Assembly (NCBI GenBank): GCA_903933395.1
Contig: CAIZKA010000209.1
Location: 1 to 10,515 of the forward strand
DNA length: 10,515 nucleotides
Source: an uncultured beta proteobacterium
Lineage (GTDB): Bacteria > Pseudomonadota > Gammaproteobacteria > Burkholderiales > Rhodocyclaceae
Direction: 5' to 3'
Positions 1-7,436 of this stretch are shown in pieces. The position numbers were made by a program, and so were the translations under genes. The notes under the pieces are model-generated. The model saw nothing but the letters and a program-made list of their open reading frames with translations, was not told the origin of the DNA and did not search any database. Within the stretch, counting starts at the first letter, position 1, and each line of letters begins with the position of its first letter.

Positions 1-63
1 CTGCCTGAGGATGAAATGACGCGCGTGCTGGCGAAGTTCGCCAGCTACGGTCAGCAGGACTAG
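1..63 (+). CDS. 3' end of an unidentified protein-coding gene (partial)
   Basis: The frame starting at base 1 is open for 20 codons and ends in TAG at 61-63; the C-terminus reads LPEDEMTRVLAKFASYGQQD. Sixteen of the 20 codons end in G or C, matching the codon bias of the confident genes here, so this is probably the tail of a real gene that begins left of the window. The fragment is too short to assign to a family. It converges on the DUF3617 gene, whose stop begins only 12 bases later. Confidence 0.6.
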   Translation: MPEDEMTRVLAKFASYGQQD

Positions 64-75
64 CGCGCCCGGTTC

Positions 76-576
76 TTATTTGCAGGCCGTTGCCAGCCAC
101 TTGCCCGAGTAGTTCTGCTTCATGGTGCTCGGGCCGCGTTTGGCATCCTGCATGTTGAACGTCGATTCACCCTTGTAGCTTTCCTCGCCCTGATAGGTGA
201 TCGAGCCGGTGCCGGTCATCTTCTGTTCGCCGGTGCATTCGATCTTCCACGTTGTCGTATTGCCCGAGGTTTTGACGTCCTTCTGTTCGCAACGCTGGCG
301 GCGGTCCTCGTCGCTTTGCGGCGGCTGACGCTTCTCGGCCTGCTCCTTGGTGACGCAGTGCCTGGTCACGACGCTCATCGGCCCGCCTGCGCCACCGGGC
401 ATCTTTACGCCCATGGCTTCCATCTGCTTGCGTTCGGCGTCGGACATGGCCGGCATCGCCGGCATGCCACCGCCGCTCACCTGCGAGGTGATTTCCCACA
501 GGCCGGGCTTCATGGCATGGGCGGTGGCCGCAAAACCTGTGGCTGCGGCGATAAGGAGAAAGGCGAGTGCGCGCAT
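76..576 (-). CDS. Secreted DUF3617-family protein
   Basis: A 166-residue protein of unknown biochemical function, predicted to be exported to the periplasm. I chose the ATG at 576, not the longer frame to 639, because it is preceded by GGAG at 7-base spacing and begins directly with a signal peptide: Arg2, a hydrophobic core (about residues 4-18) and an AHA cleavage site before Met22. The mature start KPGLWEIT, the Cys-Val-Thr after RH at 74-76, the W-x-x-x-C-x-G element around 110-116 and the final Cys165 fit DUF3617 as I know it. The four mature cysteines (74, 96, 114, 165) could form two disulfides. Seven methionines lie between residues 38 and 67. The gene is co-directional with glnS and 70 bases downstream of it, so read-through is possible. 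The family assignment is good; the role is unknown. Confidence 0.85.
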   Translation of the reverse strand: MRALAFLLIAAATGFAATAHAMKPGLWEITSQVSGGGMPAMPAMSDAERKQMEAMGVKMPGGAGGPMSVVTRHCVTKEQAEKRQPPQSDEDRRQRCEQKDVKTSGNTTTWKIECTGEQKMTGTGSITYQGEESYKGESTFNMQDAKRGPSTMKQNYSGKWLATACK

Positions 577-583
577 TTTGGAG

Positions 584-587
584 CTCC
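584..587 (-). promoter_or_regulatory. Ribosome binding site of the DUF3617 gene
   Basis: On the minus strand GGAG lies 7 bases before the ATG at 576. It decides between this start and the upstream in-frame ATG at 639, which would place 21 charged and polar residues ahead of the signal peptide. Confidence 0.7.
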
Positions 588-630
588 GTGGTGTGTTGAT
601 GAATCGAAATCGAATTCTGCCTGTTTCCCC

Positions 631-645
631 GGCGCTCATTGCGCC
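631..645 (-). other. Small hairpin just after the glnS stop
   Basis: GGCGC-AATGA-GCGCC on the minus strand gives a perfect 5-bp G/C stem with a 5-base loop, starting one base after the glnS stop codon. It is followed by GGGGAAACAG and not a U-run, so it is not a canonical intrinsic terminator. It could stabilise the glnS 3' end or be chance in GC-rich DNA. Confidence 0.3.
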
Positions 646-646
646 C

Positions 647-2434
647 TTACTTCGCCTTCGCCCAGGAATCCTTCAGCGTCACGGTGCGATTGAACACCGG
701 CACGCCGGGTTTCGAGGCAATCCGGTCGGCGACGAAATAGCCGTGGCGCTCGAACTGGAAGCGGTCTTCCGCGGCCGCGTCTTTGAGCGCCGCTTCGAGC
801 TGCGCGGCGACGACCCGCTTCGAATCCGGGTTGAGGTCGGCGATGAAATCGCGGCCGCCTTCACCCGGCGCCTCGACGGCGAACAGGCGGTCGTACAGCC
901 TGACCTCGGCGGCATAGGCGTGCCGCGCCGAGACCCAGTGGATGTTGCCCTTGACCTTGTAGGCGTCGGATCCCGGCGTGCCGGACTTGGAGTCGGGCAT
1001 ATAGTCGCAATGCACGGCGGTGACGTTGCCCGCCGCGTCCTTGTCGCAGCTGATGCACTTGACGACGAAGCCGTAACGCAGGCGCACCGTGTTGCCGGGG
1101 AAGAGGCGGAAGTAGCCCTTGGACGGCGCTTCCATGAAGTCCTCGCGCTCGATCCACAGTACCCCCGAAAACCCCACCGGCCGCTTGCCCCACTCGGGCT
1201 TTTGCGGGTGGTTGGGGGCCAGGCATTCTTCTTCCTGCCCCGCGGGATAGTTGTCGATGATCAGCTTCACGGGGTCGAGCACCGCGGTACGGCGCGGCAC
1301 GGTTTCGTTCAGATGGTCGCGCTGGCATTCCTCCAGCACGCTGATGTCGATCCAGGAATCGGACTTGGTGACGCCGTTCATTTCGTTGAAGCGACGGAAG
1401 GCCTCCGGCGTGAAGCCGCGGCGGCGCGCGCCGACCAGGGTCGGCAGGCGCGGATCGTCCCAGCCGTCGACATGTTTCTCGTCAACCAGCTGGATCAGCT
1501 TGCGCTTGGAAAGCACGACGTAGGAAAGGTTGAGGCGGGCGAATTCGATCTGCTGCGGCAGCGGCGTGTTCACGCAGCCCAGTTCCGCCAGCCGCGCCAG
1601 CAGCCAGTCGTAGAAGGGGCGCTGGTCCTCGAACTCGAGGGTGCAGATCGAGTGCGTGATGTTCTCCAGCGCGTCCTCGATCGGGTGGGCGTAGGTGTAC
1701 ATCGGGTAGATGCACCAGGTGTCGCCGGTGTTGTGGTGCGTGGCGTGGCGGATGCGGTAGATGGCCGGGTCGCGCAGGTTGATGTTGCCCGAGGCCATGT
1801 CGATCTTCGCCCGCAGCACGTGCGTGCCGTCGGCGAATTCTCCGGCTTTCATGCGGCGGAACAGGTCGAGGTTCTCGGCCGGCGTGCGCTCGCGGTAGGG
1901 CGAGTTCCTGCCGCCCTCAGTCAGGGTGCCGCGGCTGGCACGCAGCTCCTCGGCGGTCTGCGAATCGACGTAGGCATGGCCGGCCTCGATCAGCTTTTCG
2001 GCAAAGTCGTACATCCACTGGAAGTAGTCGGAGGCGAGGTATTGATTGTCCTTCCAGTCGAAGCCCAGCCAATGCACGGCGTCGATGATGGAGTCGACGT
2101 ATTCCTGCTCCTCCTTTTCGGGATTGGTGTCGTCGAAGCGCAGGTGGCAGGCACCGGCGTAGTCCTGCGCCAGGCCGAAATTCAGGCAGATCGACTTGGC
2201 GTGGCCGAAGTGCAGGTAGCCGTTGGGCTCCGGCGGGAAGCGGGTGCGGATTTTCGCCGTGTCCGGCTTTGGCGCCGTGTCGCCGGCACCAGCGCTCTGC
2301 GTCCCTTCGGGAACTTTCTGCTGCACGGCCGGGCCGGGTTGCCCGCTCCACAGGCGCGACGCGTACTTGCCGGCCTTGAGGTCGGCGTCGATGATGTGGC
2401 GGATGAAATTGGATGTCTTTTCGATTTCGGCCAT
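647..2434 (-). CDS. glnS: Glutaminyl-tRNA synthetase (GlnRS)
   Basis: Cytoplasmic class I aminoacyl-tRNA synthetase that charges tRNA-Gln with glutamine using ATP. The 595-residue protein matches E. coli GlnRS throughout from memory: the N-terminal TSNFIRHIID, the RFPPEPNGYLHFGHAKS stretch with HIGH-type motif HFGH at 75-78, FDDTNPEKE, a KMSKS-type loop VLSKR at 307-311, and a C-terminal anticodon-binding beta-barrel region ending FNRTVTLKDSW. Start choice: ATG at 2434 gives MAEIEKTSNF, aligned with the family N-terminus. The frame continues upstream to a TTG at 2464, but that codon would fall inside the candidate -10 box; no strong Shine-Dalgarno is visible for either start. Odd point: roughly residues 24-61 form a Pro/Gly/Gln/Ala-rich linker, about 35 residues longer than E. 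coli has between the N-terminal helix and the catalytic fold. It is divergent from crcB. Confidence 0.97.
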   Translation of the reverse strand: MAEIEKTSNFIRHIIDADLKAGKYASRLWSGQPGPAVQQKVPEGTQSAGAGDTAPKPDTAKIRTRFPPEPNGYLHFGHAKSICLNFGLAQDYAGACHLRFDDTNPEKEEQEYVDSIIDAVHWLGFDWKDNQYLASDYFQWMYDFAEKLIEAGHAYVDSQTAEELRASRGTLTEGGRNSPYRERTPAENLDLFRRMKAGEFADGTHVLRAKIDMASGNINLRDPAIYRIRHATHHNTGDTWCIYPMYTYAHPIEDALENITHSICTLEFEDQRPFYDWLLARLAELGCVNTPLPQQIEFARLNLSYVVLSKRKLIQLVDEKHVDGWDDPRLPTLVGARRRGFTPEAFRRFNEMNGVTKSDSWIDISVLEECQRDHLNETVPRRTAVLDPVKLIIDNYPAGQEEECLAPNHPQKPEWGKRPVGFSGVLWIEREDFMEAPSKGYFRLFPGNTVRLRYGFVVKCISCDKDAAGNVTAVHCDYMPDSKSGTPGSDAYKVKGNIHWVSARHAYAAEVRLYDRLFAVEAPGEGGRDFIADLNPDSKRVVAAQLEAALKDAAAEDRFQFERHGYFVADRIASKPGVPVFNRTVTLKDSWAKAK

Positions 2435-2462
2435 GATCGGCGGCAGACTGATGCAAAGCGGC

Positions 2463-2487
2463 AATTCTACCGTTGGGACGTAGAATT
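2463..2487. promoter_or_regulatory. Perfect inverted repeat with back-to-back TAGAAT boxes (candidate divergent promoter/operator)
   Basis: AATTCTAC (2463-2470) and GTAGAATT (2480-2487) are a perfect 8-bp inverted repeat separated by 9 bases. Each arm contains TAGAAT, a 5-of-6 match to the sigma70 -10 consensus: one faces glnS (minus strand, 2469-2464), the other crcB (plus strand, 2481-2486). The leftward box would start transcription near 2457, leaving a glnS leader of about 22 bases; the rightward one near 2493, leaving a crcB leader of about 80 bases. No good -35 hexamer lies at 16-18 bp from either box, so the promoter reading is tentative. Symmetry and position also fit a regulator binding site. 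Confidence 0.45.
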
Positions 2488-2500
2488 CGGCCTATGAATA

Positions 2501-2534
2501 GCCCCCCACGCTCATTCCATTCGCTGCCCCCCAC
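2501..2534 (+). repeat. Direct repeat of GCCCCCCAC in the crcB leader
   Basis: The 9-mer GCCCCCCAC occurs exactly at 2501-2509 and again at 2526-2534, 25 bases start to start. Both copies lie between the candidate rightward -10 box and the crcB start. The second copy overlaps the left arm of the leader stem at 2524-2530. Confidence 0.6.
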
Positions 2535-2561
2535 AGGTGGGCGTATTTCGCCTTGGGGCAG
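2524..2561 (+). other. Stem-loop in the presumed crcB 5' leader
   Basis: CTGCCCC (2524-2530) is perfectly complementary to GGGGCAG (2555-2561), a 7-bp G/C-rich stem. Within it, GGCG-TATTT-CGCC (2540-2552) forms an inner 4-bp hairpin. The outer stem ends 12 bases before the crcB ATG, so it could affect ribosome access. I looked for the conserved fluoride-riboswitch (crcB motif) sequence elements and could not recognise them, so this is described only as a structure of unknown role. Confidence 0.4.
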
Positions 2562-2573
2562 CCCGGCGGCGAA

Positions 2574-2957
2574 ATGAATGCTCCCGCCCTCATCGCCATC
2601 GGGGTCGGCGCCGTACTCGGCGCCTGGCTGCGCTATGGTTTGGGTCTCTGGCTCAACCCGATGTTCGCGACCGTGCCGATGGGTACGCTGGCCGCCAACC
2701 TGATCGGCGGCTACCTGGTCGGTGCCGCGGTCATGGTGTTCCACCTCAATGTCGAGATGCCGCCGGAAGCCAAGCTCTTCTTCATCACCGGCTTTCTCGG
2801 TGCGCTGACCACCTTCTCCACCTTCTCCGCCGAAGTGGTGCACCTGATCCAGAACGCGCGCTACGCCTGGGCCGCGGGCGCGGCCGCCCTGCACCTGTTC
2901 GGTTCACTCATGATGACAGCGCTCGGCATCTTCACGATACACAAGCTGGCGCAATGA
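2574..2957 (+). CDS. crcB: Fluoride ion channel CrcB/FluC
   Basis: A 127-residue inner-membrane protein that lets fluoride leave the cytoplasm; in this family it works as an antiparallel dual-topology homodimer with two pores and a central sodium ion. Visible signatures are the N-terminal G-x-x-L-G-A-W-L-R ending at Arg20, GTLAANL at 37-43 with the pore Asn42, and the TTFSTFSAE box at 79-87 holding the pore-lining Phe81 and Phe84. Four membrane segments fall at about 4-26, 35-56, 67-91 and 98-121. Length and motifs match E. coli CrcB. ATG at 2574 (MNAPALIAIG) is preferred over an in-frame TTG at 2553, which would add seven residues; the upstream Shine-Dalgarno is weak either way. Its stop overlaps the hrpA start in ATGA, so the two are probably translationally coupled. 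Confidence 0.95.
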   Translation: MNAPALIAIGVGAVLGAWLRYGLGLWLNPMFATVPMGTLAANLIGGYLVGAAVMVFHLNVEMPPEAKLFFITGFLGALTTFSTFSAEVVHLIQNARYAWAAGAAALHLFGSLMMTALGIFTIHKLAQ

Positions 2958-5900
2958 GGTTCGACCCCGAGGCGCGGCGGGCGGCGCGGCCCGCGCTGGT
3001 CTATGACGAGGCCCTGCCGGTGAATGTGCGGCGCGTCGAGATCGGCGCGGCGATAGAGAAGCACCAGGTGGTGGTGGTTTGCGGCGAGACCGGCTCGGGC
3101 AAGACCACGCAGCTGCCCAAGATCTGCCTCGAAATCGGCCGCGGCCTGAACGGCCTGATCGGCCACACTCAGCCGCGGCGGATCGCCGCGCGCGCCACGG
3201 CGACGCGCATCAGCGAGGAACTCAAATCGGAACTCGGCCGCCACGTCGGCTTCAAGATCCGCTTCACCGACAAGGTCACGCCATCGTCCTACATCAAGCT
3301 GATGACCGACGGCATCCTGCTCGCCGAAACCCAGACCGATCCGCTGCTGCGCCAGTACGACACGATACTGATCGACGAGGCGCACGAGCGCAGTCTCAAC
3401 ATCGATTTTCTGCTCGGCTACCTCAAGCAGCTGCTGCCGAAGCGGCGCGACCTGAAGGTGATCGTGACTTCGGCAACGCTGGATGCCGAGCGGTTTTCGA
3501 AGCATTTCGAGGGCGCACCGGTGATCGAAGTCTCGGGAAGGCTCTACCCGATCGAAACGCGTTTCCGCCCCTGGCAGGAAAAGAAGGATGGTGACTTGAA
3601 CGATGCCATCGTCGATGCCGTCGACGAAGCGCATCGCACCGGACCGGGCGACGTGCTGGTCTTCCTGCCCGGCGAGCGCGAGATCCGCGAGGCGGCGGAG
3701 GCCTTGCGCAAACACCATCCCCCGGGGCTGGAAGTGTTGCCGCTGTTCGCGAGGCAGACGGCGGTGGAGCAGGGCCGCGTGTTCGCCTCGCACCAGGGCC
3801 AGCGCGTGGTGCTGGCGACCAACGTCGCCGAGACCTCGCTGACCGTGCCCGGCATCCGTTACGTGATCGACTCGGGCCTGGCGCGTGTCAAGCGCTACTC
3901 GCACCGCAACAAGGTCGAGCAACTGCAGGTCGAACCGATCTCGCGCGCGGCAGCCAGCCAGCGTGCCGGCCGCTGCGGCCGCGTCTCGGCCGGCGTCTGC
4001 TTCAAGCTCTACGACGAAGAGGATTTCAACCAGCGCCCGCCCTACACCGAGCCCGAGATACTGCGTTCCAGCCTGGCCGGCGTGATCCTGCGCATGAAGT
4101 CGCTGCACCTGGGCGATGTCGAGGACTTCCCCTTCCTCGAAGCGCCGGCGCCGCGCATGATTGCCGACGGCTACCAGTTGCTGGCCGAATTGGGCGCCAT
4201 CGACGAGACGAGCAAGGAGCTGACCAAGGTCGGTTTCGAACTGGCCAAACTGCCGCTTGACCCCAAGATCGGCCGCATGATCCTCGCCGCGCGCGAGCAC
4301 GGGTGCCTCCGGGAAGTTCTGATCATCGCCTCGGCGCTGGGCACCCAGGACCCGCGCGACAGGCCGCAGGAGCACGCGGGGACGGCCGACCAGGCCCATG
4401 CCAAATGGAAGGACGAGAAATCCGAGTTCCTCTCCTACCTGAAGCTCTGGGCCGCCGGCGACGAAATCTGGAAGCACGAGACCGCGAACAAGCAGCGCCA
4501 GTGGTGCCGGCAGAACTTCATAAACTGGCTGCGCCTGCGCGAGTGGCGCGATGTCCATGCGCAGTTGATGACGCTGTGCCACGAGCACGGCTGGAAGGAA
4601 AACCAGATTCCCGCCAGTTACGAGGCCATCCACAAGGCCCTGCTCACCGGCCTGCTCGGGCATATCGGCCTGATCAGCGAGGAAGACAAGAACTACCTTG
4701 GCGCCCGTGGCATCCGTTTCTACATCCATCCCGGCTCCAGTCTGTTGAAGAAGGCCGGACGCTGGATCGTCGCCGCCGAGATCGTCGAAACCTCGCGCCT
4801 GTTCGCGCGCTGCATCGCCAAGATTGAACCGGAATGGCTGGAGCAGGTCGGCGGCCACCTGATCCGCAGGCATGTCTATGAGCCGCACTGGGAGAAGGGC
4901 CCGGGCCAGGTCGTGGCCTGGGAGCGCGTCACGCTGCACGGCCTGATGCTGCATGCCAAACGGCGCGTGCATTACGGCCCGACAGATCCGAAGCTGGCGC
5001 GCGAAATCCTGATCCGCGAGGCGCTGGTCGAAGGCCAGGTCGGCGAGGACTGGGTGAAGAAGTGGCGCTTCTACCAGCACAACGCCAAACTGATGAAGGA
5101 GATCGAGGCGCTGGAGCACAAGGCGCGCCGCCCCGACGTGCTGGTCGACGACGAGCTGATTTACGCTTTCTACGACGACAAGATTCCCGAAGGAATCATC
5201 ACGTTGGCGGCCTTCGACCACTGGCGGCGCGAGGCGGAGGCGGCCAACCCGAAGCTGCTCTGCCTGGAAAAGGAGCAGCTGATGCGCCACGAGGCGGCGG
5301 GCATCACCACGGACGCCTTTCCGCCCGAGCTCACGCATCGCGGCCGCGGTTTCAAGCTCGCCTACCACCATGATCCCGGCGCGGCCGATGACGGCGTGAC
5401 GCTGACCTTGCCGCTGACCGCGCTCAATCAGTTGCCGGCCAACCGCTGCGAGTGGCTGGTGCCGGGCCTGCTCAAGGAAAAGATCCTTGCGCTGCTGAAG
5501 ACGCTGCAGCAGAAGTACCGCCATCGCCTGCAGCCGCTCGACGAGTTCGCCACGAATTTCTGCGAGGCTGAACATGACCTGGACGAGCCATTGGTGCGTG
5601 CCCTGACGCGCGCGGCCGAGGAGCATCTGGCCATGAAACTGCCGCTCGATGCCTTCCGCACCGGCGAATTGCGGCCCCACCTGTTCATGAACTTCCGCCT
5701 CACCGACGAGCATGGCGCCACCCTGGCGATCTCGCGCAACCTGGCGGAGCTGCGCGCCGATTATCGCGACCGTGTCGAGCAGGCCTATGCCACGGCCGAG
5801 GTGCAGCACGAAGCGGCGGCCGGCGACGCGTCGGGCTTCACCGCATGGACCTTCGGTGCGCTGCCCGAACTGATGGAAGTGAAAGTCGGCGCCGGCACTA

Positions 5901-6700
5901 CGGTGGGTTTCCCCGCTCTGGTCGATATGGGCGAGAGCGTGCGCCTGACCGCCTTCGACACCGAGGACAAGGCGCGCGCCGAACACCGGCGCGGCATGGC
6001 GCGCCTGTTTGCGCTGCAGCTCGCGGCCCAGGTCAAGTCCATCGAGAAGCTGCCGGGCCTGCGCGAACTCGCGCTGCAGTTCATCGCTCTGGGGACCGAA
6101 AAAGAGCTGCGCGAACAACTGGTCGCGGTGACCCTTGAGCGCACCTGCCTGATGGACCCGTTGCCGGCCGAAGAGTCGGCGTTCGCGACACGGCGCGAAG
6201 CGGCGCGCGGACGCATCCTGCTGGTGGCGCAGGAGATCCTGCGCCTGCTCGGCGGCATCCTGAGCGAGCATGCGGTGCTGGCGAAGAAGCTGGCCTCGAT
6301 GCAGAAGGCCTTCCCGCAGGCCTGCGCCGACATCGGCGCGCAACTGGCCGAACTGATGCGAAGTGGGGGAAATGCGAGATTCATCGCCACTACGCCCTTC
6401 GAGCGCCTGCAGCACTACCCGCGCTACCTCAAGGCGATAAGCCTGCGCTTGGAAAAGGCGCGCTCGGATCCGGCCCGCGACACGCGGCTGATGGCAGACT
6501 GGCAGGGGCTGGGCAAACCCTGGGAACGGGAACGCAATGCCATGCTCAAATCGGGACAGCAGCAGGATGCCTTCCTCGACGAATTCCGCTGGCTGCTGGA
6601 AGAGTTGCGCGTCGCGCTGTTCGCGCAGGAACTGAAGACGTCTTCACCGGTCTCGGTGAAGCGCTTGCAGAAGATGTGGGACAGCCGGCAACATAACTGA
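2954..6700 (+). CDS. hrpA: ATP-dependent DEAH-box RNA helicase HrpA
   Basis: A 1248-residue cytoplasmic RNA helicase. In E. coli HrpA is linked to mRNA processing and, more recently, to rescue of stalled or collided ribosomes. Motifs in order: Walker A GETGSGKTT (44-52), TQPRR (72-76), DEAH (141-144), TSAT (172-175), VFLPGERE (236-243), TNVAETSLTVPG (289-300) and QRAGRCGR (336-343). The HA2 ratchet region follows at about 400-500, an OB-fold at about 560-650 and the HrpA-type DUF3418 C-terminal half from about 665 to the end, where EFRWLLEELRV matches the E. coli terminus. That long C-terminal half separates it from HrpB. It starts at ATG 2954, overlapping the crcB stop by four bases; the frame is open further upstream but through crcB. 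It lacks about 75 N-terminal residues of E. coli HrpA. No motif residue is missing. Confidence 0.96.
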   Translation: MRFDPEARRAARPALVYDEALPVNVRRVEIGAAIEKHQVVVVCGETGSGKTTQLPKICLEIGRGLNGLIGHTQPRRIAARATATRISEELKSELGRHVGFKIRFTDKVTPSSYIKLMTDGILLAETQTDPLLRQYDTILIDEAHERSLNIDFLLGYLKQLLPKRRDLKVIVTSATLDAERFSKHFEGAPVIEVSGRLYPIETRFRPWQEKKDGDLNDAIVDAVDEAHRTGPGDVLVFLPGEREIREAAEALRKHHPPGLEVLPLFARQTAVEQGRVFASHQGQRVVLATNVAETSLTVPGIRYVIDSGLARVKRYSHRNKVEQLQVEPISRAAASQRAGRCGRVSAGVCFKLYDEEDFNQRPPYTEPEILRSSLAGVILRMKSLHLGDVEDFPFLEAPAPRMIADGYQLLAELGAIDETSKELTKVGFELAKLPLDPKIGRMILAAREHGCLREVLIIASALGTQDPRDRPQEHAGTADQAHAKWKDEKSEFLSYLKLWAAGDEIWKHETANKQRQWCRQNFINWLRLREWRDVHAQLMTLCHEHGWKENQIPASYEAIHKALLTGLLGHIGLISEEDKNYLGARGIRFYIHPGSSLLKKAGRWIVAAEIVETSRLFARCIAKIEPEWLEQVGGHLIRRHVYEPHWEKGPGQVVAWERVTLHGLMLHAKRRVHYGPTDPKLAREILIREALVEGQVGEDWVKKWRFYQHNAKLMKEIEALEHKARRPDVLVDDELIYAFYDDKIPEGIITLAAFDHWRREAEAANPKLLCLEKEQLMRHEAAGITTDAFPPELTHRGRGFKLAYHHDPGAADDGVTLTLPLTALNQLPANRCEWLVPGLLKEKILALLKTLQQKYRHRLQPLDEFATNFCEAEHDLDEPLVRALTRAAEEHLAMKLPLDAFRTGELRPHLFMNFRLTDEHGATLAISRNLAELRADYRDRVEQAYATAEVQHEAAAGDASGFTAWTFGALPELMEVKVGAGTTVGFPALVDMGESVRLTAFDTEDKARAEHRRGMARLFALQLAAQVKSIEKLPGLRELALQFIALGTEKELREQLVAVTLERTCLMDPLPAEESAFATRREAARGRILLVAQEILRLLGGILSEHAVLAKKLASMQKAFPQACADIGAQLAELMRSGGNARFIATTPFERLQHYPRYLKAISLRLEKARSDPARDTRLMADWQGLGKPWERERNAMLKSGQQQDAFLDEFRWLLEELRVALFAQELKTSSPVSVKRLQKMWDSRQHN

Positions 6701-6722
6701 GCCCCAGCCATAAAGGATCACG

Positions 6723-7436
6723 ATGCTTGAGGTATTTTCCGCTTTCACCAGATCGCTGCGCGACCTGACACGGGCCGATGTGCTGTGGCAGGCGCTGTGG
6801 CCGCCGCTGGCGGCGCTGCTGCTGTGGATCGCCATCGGCTTCGCGGTCTGGAACCACGGCGTGGCGCTGATGGAGGGCATCGTGCCGCAACTGCCCTGGT
6901 CGGGCTGGGAGTGGCTGGCGCAATGGGCGGCGGTGTTCCTGCTGCTGGCGGGCTTCGCCTCGCTGACCTATCTCACCGCCGTCCTGCTGGTCGCCGTGTT
7001 CGCCCTGCCGCACTTGATCAATCTGGTGGCGGCGCACGATTATCCGGAGCTCGGGCGCCATGGCGAAAACGTGTTTCTGGGCAGCCTGGGCAACACGCTG
7101 GGCGCCGGCGCGATCTTTGTCGCCGGTTGCGTGGTGATGCTGCCCCTGCTGCTGATACCCGGCGCGCTGCTGGTGCTGCCGCTGCTGTGGGGCACCTGGC
7201 TGAATCAGCGAACCTTCCGTTTCGATGCCCTGGCCGAACACGCGACGCGTGCCGAGATGCAGCGCCTGATCGCGGAGAATCGCAGCCGTTTCTACATGGC
7301 GGGACTCGGCACTGCGGCAGCGGCACAGGTGCCGCTGCTAAACCTGCTGGCACCGGCTTTTGCGGCGCTGGTTTTCGTGCATCTCGGGCTGGCGGCCTTG
7401 CGTCGCCAGCGTCAGGAAGGAGGCGTGGTCTTATGA
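6723..7436 (+). CDS. EI24/CysZ-like integral membrane protein
   Basis: A 237-residue multi-pass inner-membrane protein. Hydrophobic segments lie at about 22-48, 64-98 (long enough for two passes), 122-158 (probably two passes) and 190-226. The loop after the fourth region, LLWGTWLNQRTFRFDALAEHAT (split: LLWGTWLNQR then TFRFDALAEHAT), has the W-L-N-Q-R...D-A-L spacing I associate with the EI24 family (PF07264), which includes the E. coli sulfate permease CysZ. No sulfur-assimilation gene is nearby, so I do not call it cysZ; the transported substrate, if any, is unknown. The start at 6723 is supported by AAGGA at 6713-6717, 5 bases upstream. It follows hrpA by 22 bases and its TGA overlaps the next ATG, so it is probably co-transcribed and coupled with the MoCF-domain gene. 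Confidence 0.75.
   Translation: MLEVFSAFTRSLRDLTRADVLWQALWPPLAALLLWIAIGFAVWNHGVALMEGIVPQLPWSGWEWLAQWAAVFLLLAGFASLTYLTAVLLVAVFALPHLINLVAAHDYPELGRHGENVFLGSLGNTLGAGAIFVAGCVVMLPLLLIPGALLVLPLLWGTWLNQRTFRFDALAEHATRAEMQRLIAENRSRFYMAGLGTAAAAQVPLLNLLAPAFAALVFVHLGLAALRRQRQEGGVVL
7417..7423 (+). promoter_or_regulatory. Strong ribosome binding site of the MoCF-domain gene
   Basis: AAGGAGG, a full match to the anti-Shine-Dalgarno core, lies 9 bases before the ATG at 7433, inside the end of the EI24-like gene. It is the best ribosome binding site in the window and suggests this gene is translated efficiently on its own as well as by coupling. Confidence 0.75.

Noticed and set aside
347..2497. Open frame of 716 codons on the plus strand opposite glnS and the DUF3617 gene
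   Set aside because: GlnRS and DUF3617 are unmistakable on the minus strand. The antisense frame encodes a low-complexity Arg/Val/Gly/Ala-rich sequence with no recognisable domain, as expected when codon-biased GC-rich genes are read from the other strand.
2465..2573. Fluoride riboswitch (crcB motif) upstream of crcB
   Set aside because: Expected from gene identity, but I could not find the conserved GATG-containing and AACCGC-like elements or a matching pseudoknot in the spacer.
2537..2953. In-frame extension of hrpA upstream through crcB (139 more codons)
   Set aside because: CrcB occupies this DNA in another frame with clear family motifs. The extension is Arg-rich and unlike the E. coli HrpA N-terminus, and ATG 2954 overlaps the crcB stop in a typical coupled junction.
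2861..6415. Open frame of 1184 codons on the minus strand opposite hrpA
   Set aside because: Very long, but it mirrors hrpA codons; the product is Gln/Arg/Leu/Asp-rich without domains and there is no convincing start context. Treated as a GC-bias shadow.
6785..7432. N-terminal extension of the MoCF-domain gene across the EI24-like gene
   Set aside because: The frame is open, but the sequence is Ala/Gly/Arg-rich with no domain, it overlaps a clear membrane protein, and ATG 7433 has an excellent ribosome binding site.
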